From positions 1-13,531 of the forward strand of contig JAFHCF010000123.1 in the NCBI GenBank assembly GCA_048497495.1: DNA of 13,531 nucleotides, in the 5' to 3' direction. Numbering within the stretch: the first letter of the stretch is position 1; each line of letters starts with the position of its first letter. The DNA comes from JAFHCF01 sp048497495. Its GTDB lineage: Bacteria; Pseudomonadota; Alphaproteobacteria; Rhizobiales; Ancalomicrobiaceae. The notes beneath the pieces were generated by a model that ran no database searches, was not told the DNA's origin, and saw only the letters and a program-made list of their open reading frames with translations. A program made the translations under genes and the position numbers. Below, piece by piece: positions 1-7,351 of the stretch.

Positions 1-753
1 GCGGGGGGGCGGCCGCACCTGCGTGCCCCGCGCCAGGAGTTCGATCACCGAATAGGCGACCCCCGTCCCGCCGCGCAGGTTGAGGCCGTCGGCGGGCAGC
101 ACCGTCAGCGCCGGATCGCCGTCCTCGTTTCGACCACCGCCGAGGACGGCGGCGCGCAGGCCGGCGATGTCGAGGGCCGGGCCCGGGTCCCACTTGCGGG
201 TCGGCGCGATGTCGTCATGGCCGACGATCTCGGCGATGCCGTGAGATCCGGCGATCAGCCGGGCGATCTCGGTGAGGGCAGCGATCTGCGCCGCCGGGTA
301 GGGCTCCCAGCCGATGGCGCCGCGCGTGCCGTCGGGATTGCCGTGGGCGTGGGTCGCCAGCACCGGGTCGGGGATGGCGACACCGGTGGAACTCGCCCAG
401 CCGCCGCCGCGCCGCCTCAGGTCGCCCCAATTGGCCAATTCGATGCCGATCGAATGGGAATTGAGCCCGACGATGTCGCGCCACGCCGACCGCCCGGCAT
501 GCCAGGCGATGGTGTCGAAGCCGACGCACTGGATCACCGACCCGTCGCGGTCGATCACCAGATGAGCCGAGGAGGAGCGGTTGGCGCGATCACGGAACCA
601 TTCGGCCGAGGATCGGGCGCCGGCGCCGGCGGTGAAGTGGATCACCAGGATCGGCGGATCGCGCGAGAACTTCCCGCCGGTGTTGGGCGAGGCGATCATC
701 TCGACGGCGCGACCGTCGCGCCACAGGCGGTGATTGCGGATGGAAAAGGCCAT
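1..753 (-). CDS. N-acetylmuramoyl-L-alanine amidase (Amidase_2/AmpD-like) with SH3-like tail, C-terminus cut by window edge
   Basis: This gene encodes a zinc amidase that cleaves the bond between N-acetylmuramic acid and L-alanine in peptidoglycan or its turnover products. The 251 visible codons start MAFSIRNHRLW, with a GAGAGGAG ribosome site 8 bases upstream. The Amidase_2 fold spans about residues 30-195. By comparison with AmpD, the zinc ligands are H39 (in VIHFTAG), H179 and D189 (in VGHDDIAPTRKWDPG). K187 matches the catalytic lysine and E105 lies in the conserved GIELAN segment. From about residue 215, the segment LNLRGGTGVAYSVIELL resembles a bacterial SH3 domain, which would bind cell wall. 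No signal peptide is visible at this start, so the protein may be cytoplasmic (AmpD-like recycling) or exported by an unseen route such as a phage-type lysin. It lies 84 bases behind phaC on the same strand. The family call is firm; the substrate and the ending are unknown. Confidence 0.88.
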   Translation of the reverse strand, partial: MAFSIRNHRLWRDGRAVEMIASPNTGGKFSRDPPILVIHFTAGAGARSSAEWFRDRANRSSSAHLVIDRDGSVIQCVGFDTIAWHAGRSAWRDIVGLNSHSIGIELANWGDLRRRGGGWASSTGVAIPDPVLATHAHGNPDGTRGAIGWEPYPAAQIAALTEIARLIAGSHGIAEIVGHDDIAPTRKWDPGPALDIAGLRAAVLGGGRNEDGDPALTVLPADGLNLRGGTGVAYSVIELLARGTQVRPPPR

Positions 754-754
754 C

Positions 755-785
755 GTCCGGGCTCCTCTCGAGGGCGGGTCCGGAC
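755..785 (-). promoter_or_regulatory. Possible leader hairpin enclosing the amidase ribosome binding site
   Basis: A perfect 6-base inverted repeat (GTCCGG at 755-760, CCGGAC at 780-785) brackets the GAGAGGAG ribosome site of the amidase gene, directly before its start codon. If it forms in mRNA it could hide the ribosome site. In such GC-rich sequence a 6-bp pair with a 19-base loop can arise by chance, so this is only a suggestion. I see no T-tailed terminator between phaC and this gene, so read-through from phaC is possible. Confidence 0.2.
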
Positions 786-837
786 GATGATGAGGGGCCG
801 CCGGGGGGCGGGAATACGAACGGATCGATCCCCGGCC

Positions 838-2712
838 TCACGGCATCAGGACATAGGTCCCCGGGGCGTCGGCGAGCGGGGCGAGCCCCTTGTCGGGCGC
901 GCCCATCGGCGGCGGCGGAACGCGAGCGCCGGAATGGCCGCCGAGCCAGTCGTACCAGGCGAGCCACCACGATCCCTCGCGCGGTTCCGCCGCCTCGCGC
1001 CAATGGGGCGCGTCGACATAAGGCCCTTCCGCCGTCTTGACCGCGATCCGGTAGCTGCGGTGCTTGTGTCCGGGCTCGGAGACGATGCCGGCGTTGTGGC
1101 CGCCCGAGGTCAAGACGAAGGTGACCTCGGAGTCCGACAGCAGGGTGATCTTGTGGACCGAGGTCCACGGCGCGACGTGGTCGGTCTCGGTGCCGACCGC
1201 GAAGATCGGCACCCGGATGTCCTCGATGGCGACGGCGCGATCGTCGATGAGGTAGCGGCCCTCGGCCAGATCGTTGTCGAGGAAGAGATGGCGCAGATAC
1301 TCGGCGTGCATGCGGTAGGGCATGCGGGTGGCGTCGGCGTTCCAGGCCATCAGGTCGTTGAGCGCGACCCGCTTGCCCAAGAGATAGTCGTGCACGATCC
1401 GCGACCACACCAGATCGCGCGAGCGCAGCATCTGGAAGGCGCCGGCCATCTGCTTGGTGTCGAGATAGCCGCGCTCCCACATCATGTCCTCGAGCAGCGT
1501 CAGCTGGCTCTCGTCGATGAACAGCGTCAGTTCGCCGGCCTGGGTGAAGTCGGTCTGGGCGGCGAGCAGCGTGATCGAGCCGAAGCGCTCGTCGCCGTCG
1601 CGGGCCTGTCGGGCCGCCTCGATCGACAGCAGCGTGCCGCCGAGGCAGTAGCCGACGCCGTGGACCTTGGTCTCGCCGCAGATCGCCTCGATCGCGTCGA
1701 GGGCGGCGACCGGACCGAGCCTGCGATAGTCCTCGAGCCCGAGATCACGCTCCTCGCTGCCCGGGTTCTTCCACGAGATGGCGAAGACGGTGTGGCCGGC
1801 CGCGACCAGATGGCGGATGTAGGAGTTCTGGGGCGAGAGATCGAGGATGTAGTATTTCATGATCCATGCCGGCACGATCAGCACCGGTTCGGGGCCCACC
1901 GTCACGGTGGTCGGCGAATATTGGATCAGCTCGATCAGACGGTTGCGGTAGACCACCTTGCCGGGGGTCAGCGCCAGGGTCTCGCCGGGACGGAACGCCT
2001 CGATCCCCTCCGGAGGCAGGTCCGCCGCGTCGCGCTCGGCGTCCGCGACCGCGTTGGCGAGGCCGCGTGACAGATTGGCGCCGCCCTCGGCGACCGTCTG
2101 GGCGATCACCTCCGGGTTGCTCCCCGGCCAGTTCGACGGCGAGAACGCGTCGAGCGCCTGGCGCGCCGCGAATTCCACCATGCGCAGATGATGGGCATTG
2201 GCGCCGCGCACGCCGGTCGTCGCTTCCGTCCACCAGGTCTGCGACATCTGGAAGGCGTCGGCCCACAGCCGGAACGGCGGCAGGTTCCAGGCGTCGCCCC
2301 GGAAACGCGGATCGCGCGCCGAGGCCCGAGGCCCGTCCTTGCCGTCGATCAGCGCACCGGTGGCGAGCCGGCCGAGTTCCAGCCACTTGTGGAGGGCGCT
2401 GTCGGCGAGCGCCCCGAGTTTGCCCGGCGAGGCGGCGAGATGCAGCGCCCAATCGAGTTGGGCGATGGCCTGCGCCGTCGGCGAGGCGCCATGGGTGAAG
2501 CGCGCCATCATCGCGTGCGCCGCCCGATCGATGATCTCGGCCGCCTCGAGCCGTGGATTGACCTCCACCGGTGGCGACGCGAGCCGCACCTTGCGCGAGG
2601 CGGGGGTCAGGGCGGGACGGGCCTGCGTCGCCGGGGCAGCGCCGCCGGCGGTCGTGGCTTCCACCGCCACCTGTGCGGTCTCGACGGGGCGGACTCTGGC
2701 GTGGGTGTTCAT
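838..2712 (-). CDS. phaC: Class I poly(3-hydroxyalkanoate) synthase PhaC
   Basis: PhaC polymerises (R)-3-hydroxyacyl-CoA, mainly 3-hydroxybutyryl-CoA, into storage polyester on cytoplasmic granules. The 624-residue protein has the size of class I enzymes. Residues about 55-115 resemble the short PHBC_N domain and about 130-300 the PhaC N-terminal domain (DPRFRGDAW, then PAWIMKYYILDLSPQNSYIR). An alpha/beta-hydrolase core follows. The nucleophile is C356 in the lipase-like box GYCLGG, with partners D511 (GTETDHVAPW) and H539 (SGGHNAGIVSEPGHKH). The ending APGTYVLMP is typical of the family. I chose the ATG of MNTHARV because GGGAG lies 7-10 bases upstream; an in-frame ATG nine codons earlier lacks such a site. 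No phasin, phaA, phaB or phaR gene is in the window. Confidence in the family is very high; the exact monomer preference cannot be read from sequence. Confidence 0.96.
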   Translation of the reverse strand: MNTHARVRPVETAQVAVEATTAGGAAPATQARPALTPASRKVRLASPPVEVNPRLEAAEIIDRAAHAMMARFTHGASPTAQAIAQLDWALHLAASPGKLGALADSALHKWLELGRLATGALIDGKDGPRASARDPRFRGDAWNLPPFRLWADAFQMSQTWWTEATTGVRGANAHHLRMVEFAARQALDAFSPSNWPGSNPEVIAQTVAEGGANLSRGLANAVADAERDAADLPPEGIEAFRPGETLALTPGKVVYRNRLIELIQYSPTTVTVGPEPVLIVPAWIMKYYILDLSPQNSYIRHLVAAGHTVFAISWKNPGSEERDLGLEDYRRLGPVAALDAIEAICGETKVHGVGYCLGGTLLSIEAARQARDGDERFGSITLLAAQTDFTQAGELTLFIDESQLTLLEDMMWERGYLDTKQMAGAFQMLRSRDLVWSRIVHDYLLGKRVALNDLMAWNADATRMPYRMHAEYLRHLFLDNDLAEGRYLIDDRAVAIEDIRVPIFAVGTETDHVAPWTSVHKITLLSDSEVTFVLTSGGHNAGIVSEPGHKHRSYRIAVKTAEGPYVDAPHWREAAEPREGSWWLAWYDWLGGHSGARVPPPPMGAPDKGLAPLADAPGTYVLMP

Positions 2713-2727
2713 GGTCTTTCTCCCGTG

Positions 2728-2751
2728 CGGCCTCGGCAATGCACGAGGCCG
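2728..2751 (-). promoter_or_regulatory. Hairpin in the phaC leader
   Basis: A perfect 8-base inverted repeat (CGGCCTCG at 2728-2735, CGAGGCCG at 2744-2751, 8-base loop) lies just upstream of the phaC ribosome binding site. It would form a stable RNA stem in the leader or could be a DNA-binding palindrome. No partner regulator can be named from the sequence. Confidence 0.3.
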
Positions 2752-2785
2752 GCGAGCCGGAGGCGCGAATCGCGCGGAATGTCAG

Positions 2786-2871
2786 CTCGCATTTCAGTGC
2801 GAGGCTAGGCGCTCGGGGAATGGTCGCCATGATCCGGGTCAACGCCGGACCGTTGCCACCAAGTCTTTGGT
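2786..2871. promoter_or_regulatory. phaC upstream region with two short palindromes
   Basis: This is the part of the 210-base gap upstream of phaC most likely to hold its promoter. Two perfect small inverted repeats are visible: CTCGCA-TTTCAG-TGCGAG (2786-2803) and ACCAA-GTCT-TTGGT (2858-2871). A TTGACC hexamer on the minus strand (around 2838-2843) could be a -35 element, but no good -10 follows at normal spacing. PHA synthase genes in this class are often repressed by PhaR, which binds TGC-rich palindromes; the first repeat is only loosely compatible. Evidence is weak and positional. Confidence 0.25.
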
Positions 2872-2922
2872 CGTGATCGGTACTCGTGCTTGCGTCCTAG
2901 CACGTATCGCCCGTGGCCGGGT

Positions 2923-3624
2923 TCAGTCGCGATCGTCGGCGCGGCCTTCCCAACTCTCCAGGAAGGCCTCGACCGGGAGCTTGCGGAAATCGGCCAGGGC
3001 CCGGCGCAACCGCGCATGGCTCCAGTCCCACCACGCGAGCCGGTCGAGCCGGTCGGCGATCTCGGGCGAGAACCGCCGACGGACGACGCGGGCCGGGTTG
3101 CCGGCGACGATGGTGTAGGGCGCGACGTCCTTGGTGACGACCGCGCCGGCCCCGACGATGGCGCCGTTGCCGATTGATCGCCCCGGCAGGACGATCGCCG
3201 CCCGGCCGATCCACACGTCGTGGCCGACCGCCACCCGCTGGGCCCGCCGCTTCTCGAATTCCTCCGCCTCGTCGGCGACGTCCTCGAAATACTGCCAGGA
3301 GCGATAGGTGAAATGCGCCTGCGCCGCGCGCTCATGCGGGTGGTTCGCCGGATTGAGCCCGACCAGCGCCCCGATCGAGACGAATTTGCCGATGTCGCAA
3401 TAGACGATCTCGCAGTCGTTGACCGCGTAGGAATAGTCGCCGAAGACGCTCTCGATCACCGTGGTGCGGGCGCCGATCTTGCAGAATTTGCCGAAGCGGC
3501 TGTCGCGGGTGACCGCCGTCTCGTGTACCAGTGGCCGGGCGCCGAGCCGCTTCTTGCGCAGGTGGGCGGGAAGTTTCTCGTCGCCGTGAGCCGCGCCGGG
3601 GGAGGAATTTTCTCTGGAATTCAT
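2923..3624 (-). CDS. Left-handed beta-helix (hexapeptide-repeat) acyltransferase, phosphonate-operon type
   Basis: The 233-residue protein is a left-handed beta-helix acyltransferase, a fold that usually moves acetyl groups from acetyl-CoA to a hydroxyl or amine and acts as a trimer. The helix runs from about residue 30 to 180, with hexapeptide turns such as IGKFVSIGALVG and IGNGAIVGAGAVVTKDV. The segments NPANHPHERA, FTYRSWQYF, VGHDVWIGRAAIVLPG and IVAGNPARVVRRRF, and the ending LAWWDWSHARLRRALADFR, match the phosphonate-metabolism hexapeptide transferase family (DapD/GlmU-related, often called phn_thr-fam). Histidines in NHPH and GHDVW are candidate catalytic or cofactor residues. No phn gene is visible in the window, so its role here is open. 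The start is uncertain: no good ribosome site precedes this ATG, and in-frame GTG (3672) and ATG (3735) lie upstream. It precedes phaC on the same strand, but the 210-base gap argues for separate control. Confidence 0.82.
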   Translation of the reverse strand: MNSRENSSPGAAHGDEKLPAHLRKKRLGARPLVHETAVTRDSRFGKFCKIGARTTVIESVFGDYSYAVNDCEIVYCDIGKFVSIGALVGLNPANHPHERAAQAHFTYRSWQYFEDVADEAEEFEKRRAQRVAVGHDVWIGRAAIVLPGRSIGNGAIVGAGAVVTKDVAPYTIVAGNPARVVRRRFSPEIADRLDRLAWWDWSHARLRRALADFRKLPVEAFLESWEGRADDRD

Positions 3625-3883
3625 GACGATCGCGGCATTCCTTGCGTCTATCGGGCGCGAAATATCAGGCACTACGGGCTTCCGCGCTTCGCTATGTTCA
3701 CGAGGCCGTCGCTTTTCTCGGCGAATACCAACCAATTGTCGAGATGGATCGGTTGCGGTGGCGCCGATCTCGGCGCATCACGGGAGTGCGCTGCGGGAGG
3801 GCTCGCGGGCGGATGGCGAGGAGGCCGTCCGCACCGACTCTCGGCCTCTCGACGCGCGACGTGATCGAAGGAGGACGATACCG
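3625..3883. other. Divergent intergenic region between acyltransferase and fbp
   Basis: This 259-base gap must hold the promoters of the minus-strand acyltransferase and the plus-strand fbp. It is relatively AT-rich around 3655-3760 and GC-rich near fbp. I find no -35/-10 pair I trust on either strand and no strong palindrome. A LysR-type (CbbR) site would be expected if fbp belongs to a Calvin-cycle unit, but its loose consensus cannot be called by eye. The fbp ribosome site AAGGAGG is at 3868-3874. Confidence 0.5.
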
Positions 3884-4900
3884 ATGAAGAACGAGAGCCT
3901 GTGGTCCTTCCTGGAGAAGTGGGCCGGTCACGACCGCATGAGGCGCGACATCGCCGCGACGGTCAATGCGCTCGCCGACGCCGGCCGCGAAATCGCGGCT
4001 CTCGTCTCCGACGGCCCGCTCGCCGGTGAACTCGGCGCCGCCACCACCGAAAACGTCCAGGGCGAGGTGCAGAAGTTCCTCGATCTCCATTCCAACGACC
4101 TCCTGGTCGAGGCCTGCAAGCGCGCGCCGGTCGCCGCGATCGCCTCCGAGGAACTCGACCACCCGATCGCCATCTACGACGACGGCACCGTGCTGGTGGC
4201 GGTCGATCCGCTCGACGGCTCGTCGAACATCGACACCAACGTGTCGATCGGCACCATCTTCTCGATCCTGCCCGCCCCCGAGCACGTCGACGCCTCCACC
4301 CACGACGCCTTCCTGCAGAAGGGCCGCGATCAGCTCGCCGCCGGTTACATCCTCTACGGGCCGCAGACCACGCTGGTGATGACGCTCGGCGAGGGAACGC
4401 AGATGTTCACCCTCGACCGTCGGCGCGGCACCTTCATCCTCACCAATCGGGCGGTGAGGATCCCGGAGAAGACCAAGGAATTCGCCATCAACTCGTCCAA
4501 TCACCGGCATTGGAACGAGCCGACCCGGCGCTACATCGAGGAATGCATCCACGGCGCCGAGGGCGCGCGCGGCGAGGACACCAACATGCGTTGGGTCGGC
4601 AGCCTCGTCGCCGACGGCCACCGCATCCTGGTGCGCGGCGGCGTCTATCTCTACCCGGCCGACAAGCGCAAGGGCTACGACGAGGGCCGGCTGCGGCTGA
4701 TCTACGAGTCGAACCCGATCGGTTGGGTGGTCGAACAGGCCGGCGGCGCGGTCTCCACCGGCAACGGGAATCTGCTCGATCTCGAGCCGAGCGTGCTGCA
4801 TCAGCGCATTCCGCTGGTCTTCGGCTCCCGCCACGAGGTCGAGCGCATCGAAAGCCATCACATCCTCGACGACGACGACCTGGACGCAGCGGCGGAGTGA
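3884..4900 (+). CDS. fbp: Class I fructose-1,6-bisphosphatase
   Basis: The enzyme removes the 1-phosphate from fructose 1,6-bisphosphate in gluconeogenesis and the Calvin cycle, where it is called CbbF. The protein has 338 residues, normal for the class. Diagnostic segments are EELD (E89, E90) and VDPLDGSSNID (residues 107-117), which bind the metal ions and phosphate. Further family segments are NSSNHRHW (203-210), RWVGSLVADGHR (236-247) and GGVYLYPADKRKGYDEGRLR (252-271). The start codon has a full AAGGAGG site 9 bases upstream; the open frame extends further 5' without another good site. It heads the plus-strand series fbp-tkt-fba. A T-tailed hairpin lies shortly after its stop, so transcription may end before tkt. 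The acidic tail (DDDDLDAAAE) is a small oddity. The function is secure; its pathway assignment rests on neighbours. Confidence 0.96.
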   Translation: MKNESLWSFLEKWAGHDRMRRDIAATVNALADAGREIAALVSDGPLAGELGAATTENVQGEVQKFLDLHSNDLLVEACKRAPVAAIASEELDHPIAIYDDGTVLVAVDPLDGSSNIDTNVSIGTIFSILPAPEHVDASTHDAFLQKGRDQLAAGYILYGPQTTLVMTLGEGTQMFTLDRRRGTFILTNRAVRIPEKTKEFAINSSNHRHWNEPTRRYIEECIHGAEGARGEDTNMRWVGSLVADGHRILVRGGVYLYPADKRKGYDEGRLRLIYESNPIGWVVEQAGGAVSTGNGNLLDLEPSVLHQRIPLVFGSRHEVERIESHHILDDDDLDAAAE

Positions 4901-4966
4901 GCCCGAGCGGGCTTCGCGCAAGCGGTTTCGTGGGCGCGAGTTGCCCGCTCTCGGGCGAGACCAATC

Positions 4967-4999
4967 GACGCGCGGTCGGGGACGGCCGCGCGTTTTCTC
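4967..4999 (+). terminator. Rho-independent terminator after fbp
   Basis: CGCGCGG (4969-4975) pairs perfectly with CCGCGCG (4986-4992). The stem can grow by a C-G pair and a T-G wobble inside, leaving a short loop. TTTTCTC follows at once. This is a good intrinsic terminator, placed 68 bases after the fbp stop. Confidence 0.65.
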
Positions 5000-5009
5000 G
5001 TCTCCACCG

Positions 5010-5136
5010 TTGACATTCGGCTCACGGTCTGGCGCTTGACCCTGTCCGGCCGTGGCACGACCCGGCGGATCTGCGATGGTAGGTGACGACGCCGGCTGCT
5101 TCGAGGCGAAGGGCCGCGGATCAGAGGAGAAGCGAG
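5010..5136 (+). promoter_or_regulatory. tkt upstream region with a consensus -35 hexamer
   Basis: A perfect TTGACA (5010-5015) and a second TTGACC (5036-5041) lie just after the fbp terminator, where a tkt promoter is expected. Neither has a convincing -10 at 16-18 bases. The tkt ribosome site (AGAGGAGAAG, 5124-5132) is clear. A separate tkt promoter is likely from position, but its exact place is not settled. Confidence 0.35.
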
Positions 5137-7143
5137 ATGACCGAGACCGTGACCGATGGCTTGACCTGGAAGGTCTCCGCCGCGATCCGCGCCCTCGCCA
5201 TGGATGCCGTTCAGGCCGCCAATTCCGGCCACCCCGGCGCGCCGATGGGCATGGCCGACATCGCCTCCGTGCTGTGGCGCGACCACCTGCGCTTCGATCC
5301 CAAGGCGCCGTCCTGGCCCGATCGCGACCGCTTCGTCCTGTCGAACGGCCATGCCTCGATGCTGAACTACGCGCTTCTGCATCTGACCGGCTTCGACGTC
5401 TCGATCGACGACATCAAGTCCTTCCGCCAGCTCCATTCCCGCACCCCGGGTCACCCCGAATACGGCTACACGGCCGGCATCGAGACCACCACCGGCCCGC
5501 TCGGCCAGGGGCTGGCCAACGGCGTCGGCATGGCCATCGCCGAGCGCACGCTGGCCGCCCAGTTCAACCGGCCGGGCCACGACATCGTCGATCACCGCAC
5601 CTGGGTCTTCGTCGGCGACGGCTGCCTGATGGAGGGCATCTCCCACGAGGTCTCCTCGCTCGCCGGCACGCTGGGTCTCGCCAAGCTCAAGGTGATCTGG
5701 GACGACAACGGCATCTCGATCGACGGCAAGGTCGTCGAGTGGTTCGCCGAGGACACCTGCGCCCGCTACGAGGCCTACGGCTGGCGCGTCCTGCGCGACG
5801 TCGACGGTCACGACCCCGCCGCCCTCGACGCGGCGATGCGCGCCGCGATCGCCGAGACCGAAAAGCCGGTGCTGATCCAGGCCAAGACCGTGATCGGCAA
5901 GGGCGCGCCCAAGAAGCAGGGCACCGAGGGCAGCCATGGCGCGCCGCTCGGCGCCGAGGAGATCGCCGCCGTCCGCCTCGCCATGAACTGGCCCCACGCC
6001 CCCTTCGAGGTCCCCGACGACGTCTACGCCGAATGGGACCGCACCACCCGGGGCGGCGAATACTCCGGCAATTGGCGGAGCCGCTTCGATGCCTACGCCG
6101 CCGCCCATCCCGATCTCGCCGCCGAATTCTCCCGCCGCATGGCCCACGAGATGCCGGCCGATTTCGACGCCTTCGCCGAGGCGACCCTCCAGGCGGTGGC
6201 GGCGGAAGCCCAGACCATCGCCACCCGTAAGGCGAGCCAGAACGCGCTCAATCATCTCGCCCCGAAGCTGCCCGAGTTCCTCGGCGGCTCGGCCGATCTG
6301 ACCCATTCCAACCTGACCAACTACAAGGGCCAGACGCCGATCACCCGCGACCTCGCCGGTGACGCGGTGCTCTATGGCGTGCGCGAGTTCGGCATGACGG
6401 CGATCGCCAACGGCATGGCGCTGCACGGCGGGTTCATCCCCTTTGTCGCGACCTTCCTGGTGTTTTCCGACTATGCCCGCAACGCGGTGCGCATGTCGGC
6501 GCTGATGAAGCTGAAGCTGGTCCACGTCTATACCCACGACAGCATCGGTCTCGGCGAGGACGGCCCCACCCATCAGCCTGTCGAGCATGCCGAGAGCCTG
6601 CGTCTCATCCCCAACCTCGACGTCTGGCGCCCCTGCGACGCGGTCGAGACCCAGGCTGCCTGGAACGCCGCCGTGACCCGTTCCGACGGTCCCTCGGCGC
6701 TCCTGCTGTCGCGCCAGAACCTCGCCCATCAGCCGCGTTCGGCGACGCAGCTCGCCGAGGTCGCCGAGGGCGGCTACGTCCTGGTCGAGCCGGCGTCGCC
6801 CGCCGAGGTGGTCATCGTCGCCACCGGCTCGGAAGTGGCGCTCGCCGTCGGCGCGGCGAAGGTGCTCGGCGAGGCCGGGGTGCCGGTTCGCGTCGTCTCG
6901 ATGCCCTGCGTCGAGGCCTTCGAGCGTCGCCCCAAGGCCGCGCGCGACGCCGTCCTGCCGGATCTGCCGACCGTCGTGGTCGAGGCCGGCGTGACCCGTG
7001 GTTGGTGGAAGTATGCCGGCCGCGACGGCGCGGTGATCGGCATCGACCGGTTCGGCGAGAGCGCGCCGGAGAAGGCCCTGTGGCCGCTCTTCGGCTTCAC
7101 CGTCGACAACGTCGTCGCCACGGTGAAGGGCATCCTCGCCTGA
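5137..7143 (+). CDS. tkt: Transketolase
   Basis: Transketolase moves two-carbon ketol units between sugar phosphates using thiamine diphosphate, and serves both the pentose phosphate pathway and the Calvin cycle (as CbbT). The 668-residue protein matches the usual length. The cofactor-binding motif starts at GDG (160-162) and ends at the DDNGISIDG segment (189-197). The catalytic glutamate of the pyrimidine domain is E417 in VREFGMTAIANGMALHGG, and the conserved HDSIGLGEDGPTHQPVEH segment spans 467-484. Early histidines in NSGHPGAPM and SNGHASM are also in place. The start MTETVTDG is preceded by GAGGAGAAG at 5-11 bases; an in-frame ATG 18 codons upstream has no such site. It lies 236 bases after fbp and 208 before fba, with terminator-like hairpins on both sides, so it is not part of a tight operon. 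The function is secure. Confidence 0.97.
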   Translation: MTETVTDGLTWKVSAAIRALAMDAVQAANSGHPGAPMGMADIASVLWRDHLRFDPKAPSWPDRDRFVLSNGHASMLNYALLHLTGFDVSIDDIKSFRQLHSRTPGHPEYGYTAGIETTTGPLGQGLANGVGMAIAERTLAAQFNRPGHDIVDHRTWVFVGDGCLMEGISHEVSSLAGTLGLAKLKVIWDDNGISIDGKVVEWFAEDTCARYEAYGWRVLRDVDGHDPAALDAAMRAAIAETEKPVLIQAKTVIGKGAPKKQGTEGSHGAPLGAEEIAAVRLAMNWPHAPFEVPDDVYAEWDRTTRGGEYSGNWRSRFDAYAAAHPDLAAEFSRRMAHEMPADFDAFAEATLQAVAAEAQTIATRKASQNALNHLAPKLPEFLGGSADLTHSNLTNYKGQTPITRDLAGDAVLYGVREFGMTAIANGMALHGGFIPFVATFLVFSDYARNAVRMSALMKLKLVHVYTHDSIGLGEDGPTHQPVEHAESLRLIPNLDVWRPCDAVETQAAWNAAVTRSDGPSALLLSRQNLAHQPRSATQLAEVAEGGYVLVEPASPAEVVIVATGSEVALAVGAAKVLGEAGVPVRVVSMPCVEAFERRPKAARDAVLPDLPTVVVEAGVTRGWWKYAGRDGAVIGIDRFGESAPEKALWPLFGFTVDNVVATVKGILA

Positions 7144-7170
7144 GTGGTCGACCGCGCGATGAAATTCTGA

Positions 7171-7211
7171 AAACAATGCCGTCGCGGGGAGCCCTTGCGG
7201 CGGCATTTCTC
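7171..7211 (+). terminator. Probable terminator hairpin after tkt
   Basis: AATGCCGTCGC (7175-7185) pairs with GCGGCGGCATT (7197-7207), 11 bp with one T-G wobble, and can extend into the GGGGAGCCCTT loop. It is preceded by AAAAC and followed by TCTCT rather than a clean T run. This suits an intrinsic terminator 31 bases after the tkt stop, possibly leaky. Confidence 0.6.
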
Positions 7212-7224
7212 TGATACCCGCCAT

Positions 7225-7259
7225 CGGGTCGGTGAAGTCGTCGATCGACGAAGGACCCG
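7225..7259. promoter_or_regulatory. Nested palindrome upstream of fba, possible operator
   Basis: A perfect 14-base palindrome TCGTCGATCGACGA (7238-7251) sits inside a second perfect inverted repeat, CGGGTC (7225-7230) with GACCCG (7254-7259). It ends one base before a possible -35 TTGAAG (7261-7266), which has a weak -10 TAACCA (7284-7289) at 17-base spacing. Such a place suits an activator of fba, but the bound protein is unknown. CG-rich palindromes can occur by chance in this genome. Confidence 0.35.
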
Positions 7260-7351
7260 CTTGAAGTGGACGGCGCGCGAGCTTAACCAGACCGAGGTCG
7301 ATCGCCTTCCTCTTCGCCCGACGATCGAAACCGATTTTCGAGGAGATTCCG

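Noticed and set aside
217..2070. Plus-strand open frame of 617 codons opposite the amidase and phaC
   Set aside because: It crosses two genes on the other strand and has no recognisable domain.
2885..2904. CGTGCT/AGCACG hairpin after the acyltransferase as a terminator
   Set aside because: Only 6 bp, and it is not followed by a T run on the minus strand.
4901..4957. GCCCGAGCGGG with CCCGCTCTCGGGC as the fbp terminator
   Set aside because: The repeat is imperfect, its loop is over 30 bases and no T run follows. The hairpin at 4969-4996 is much better.
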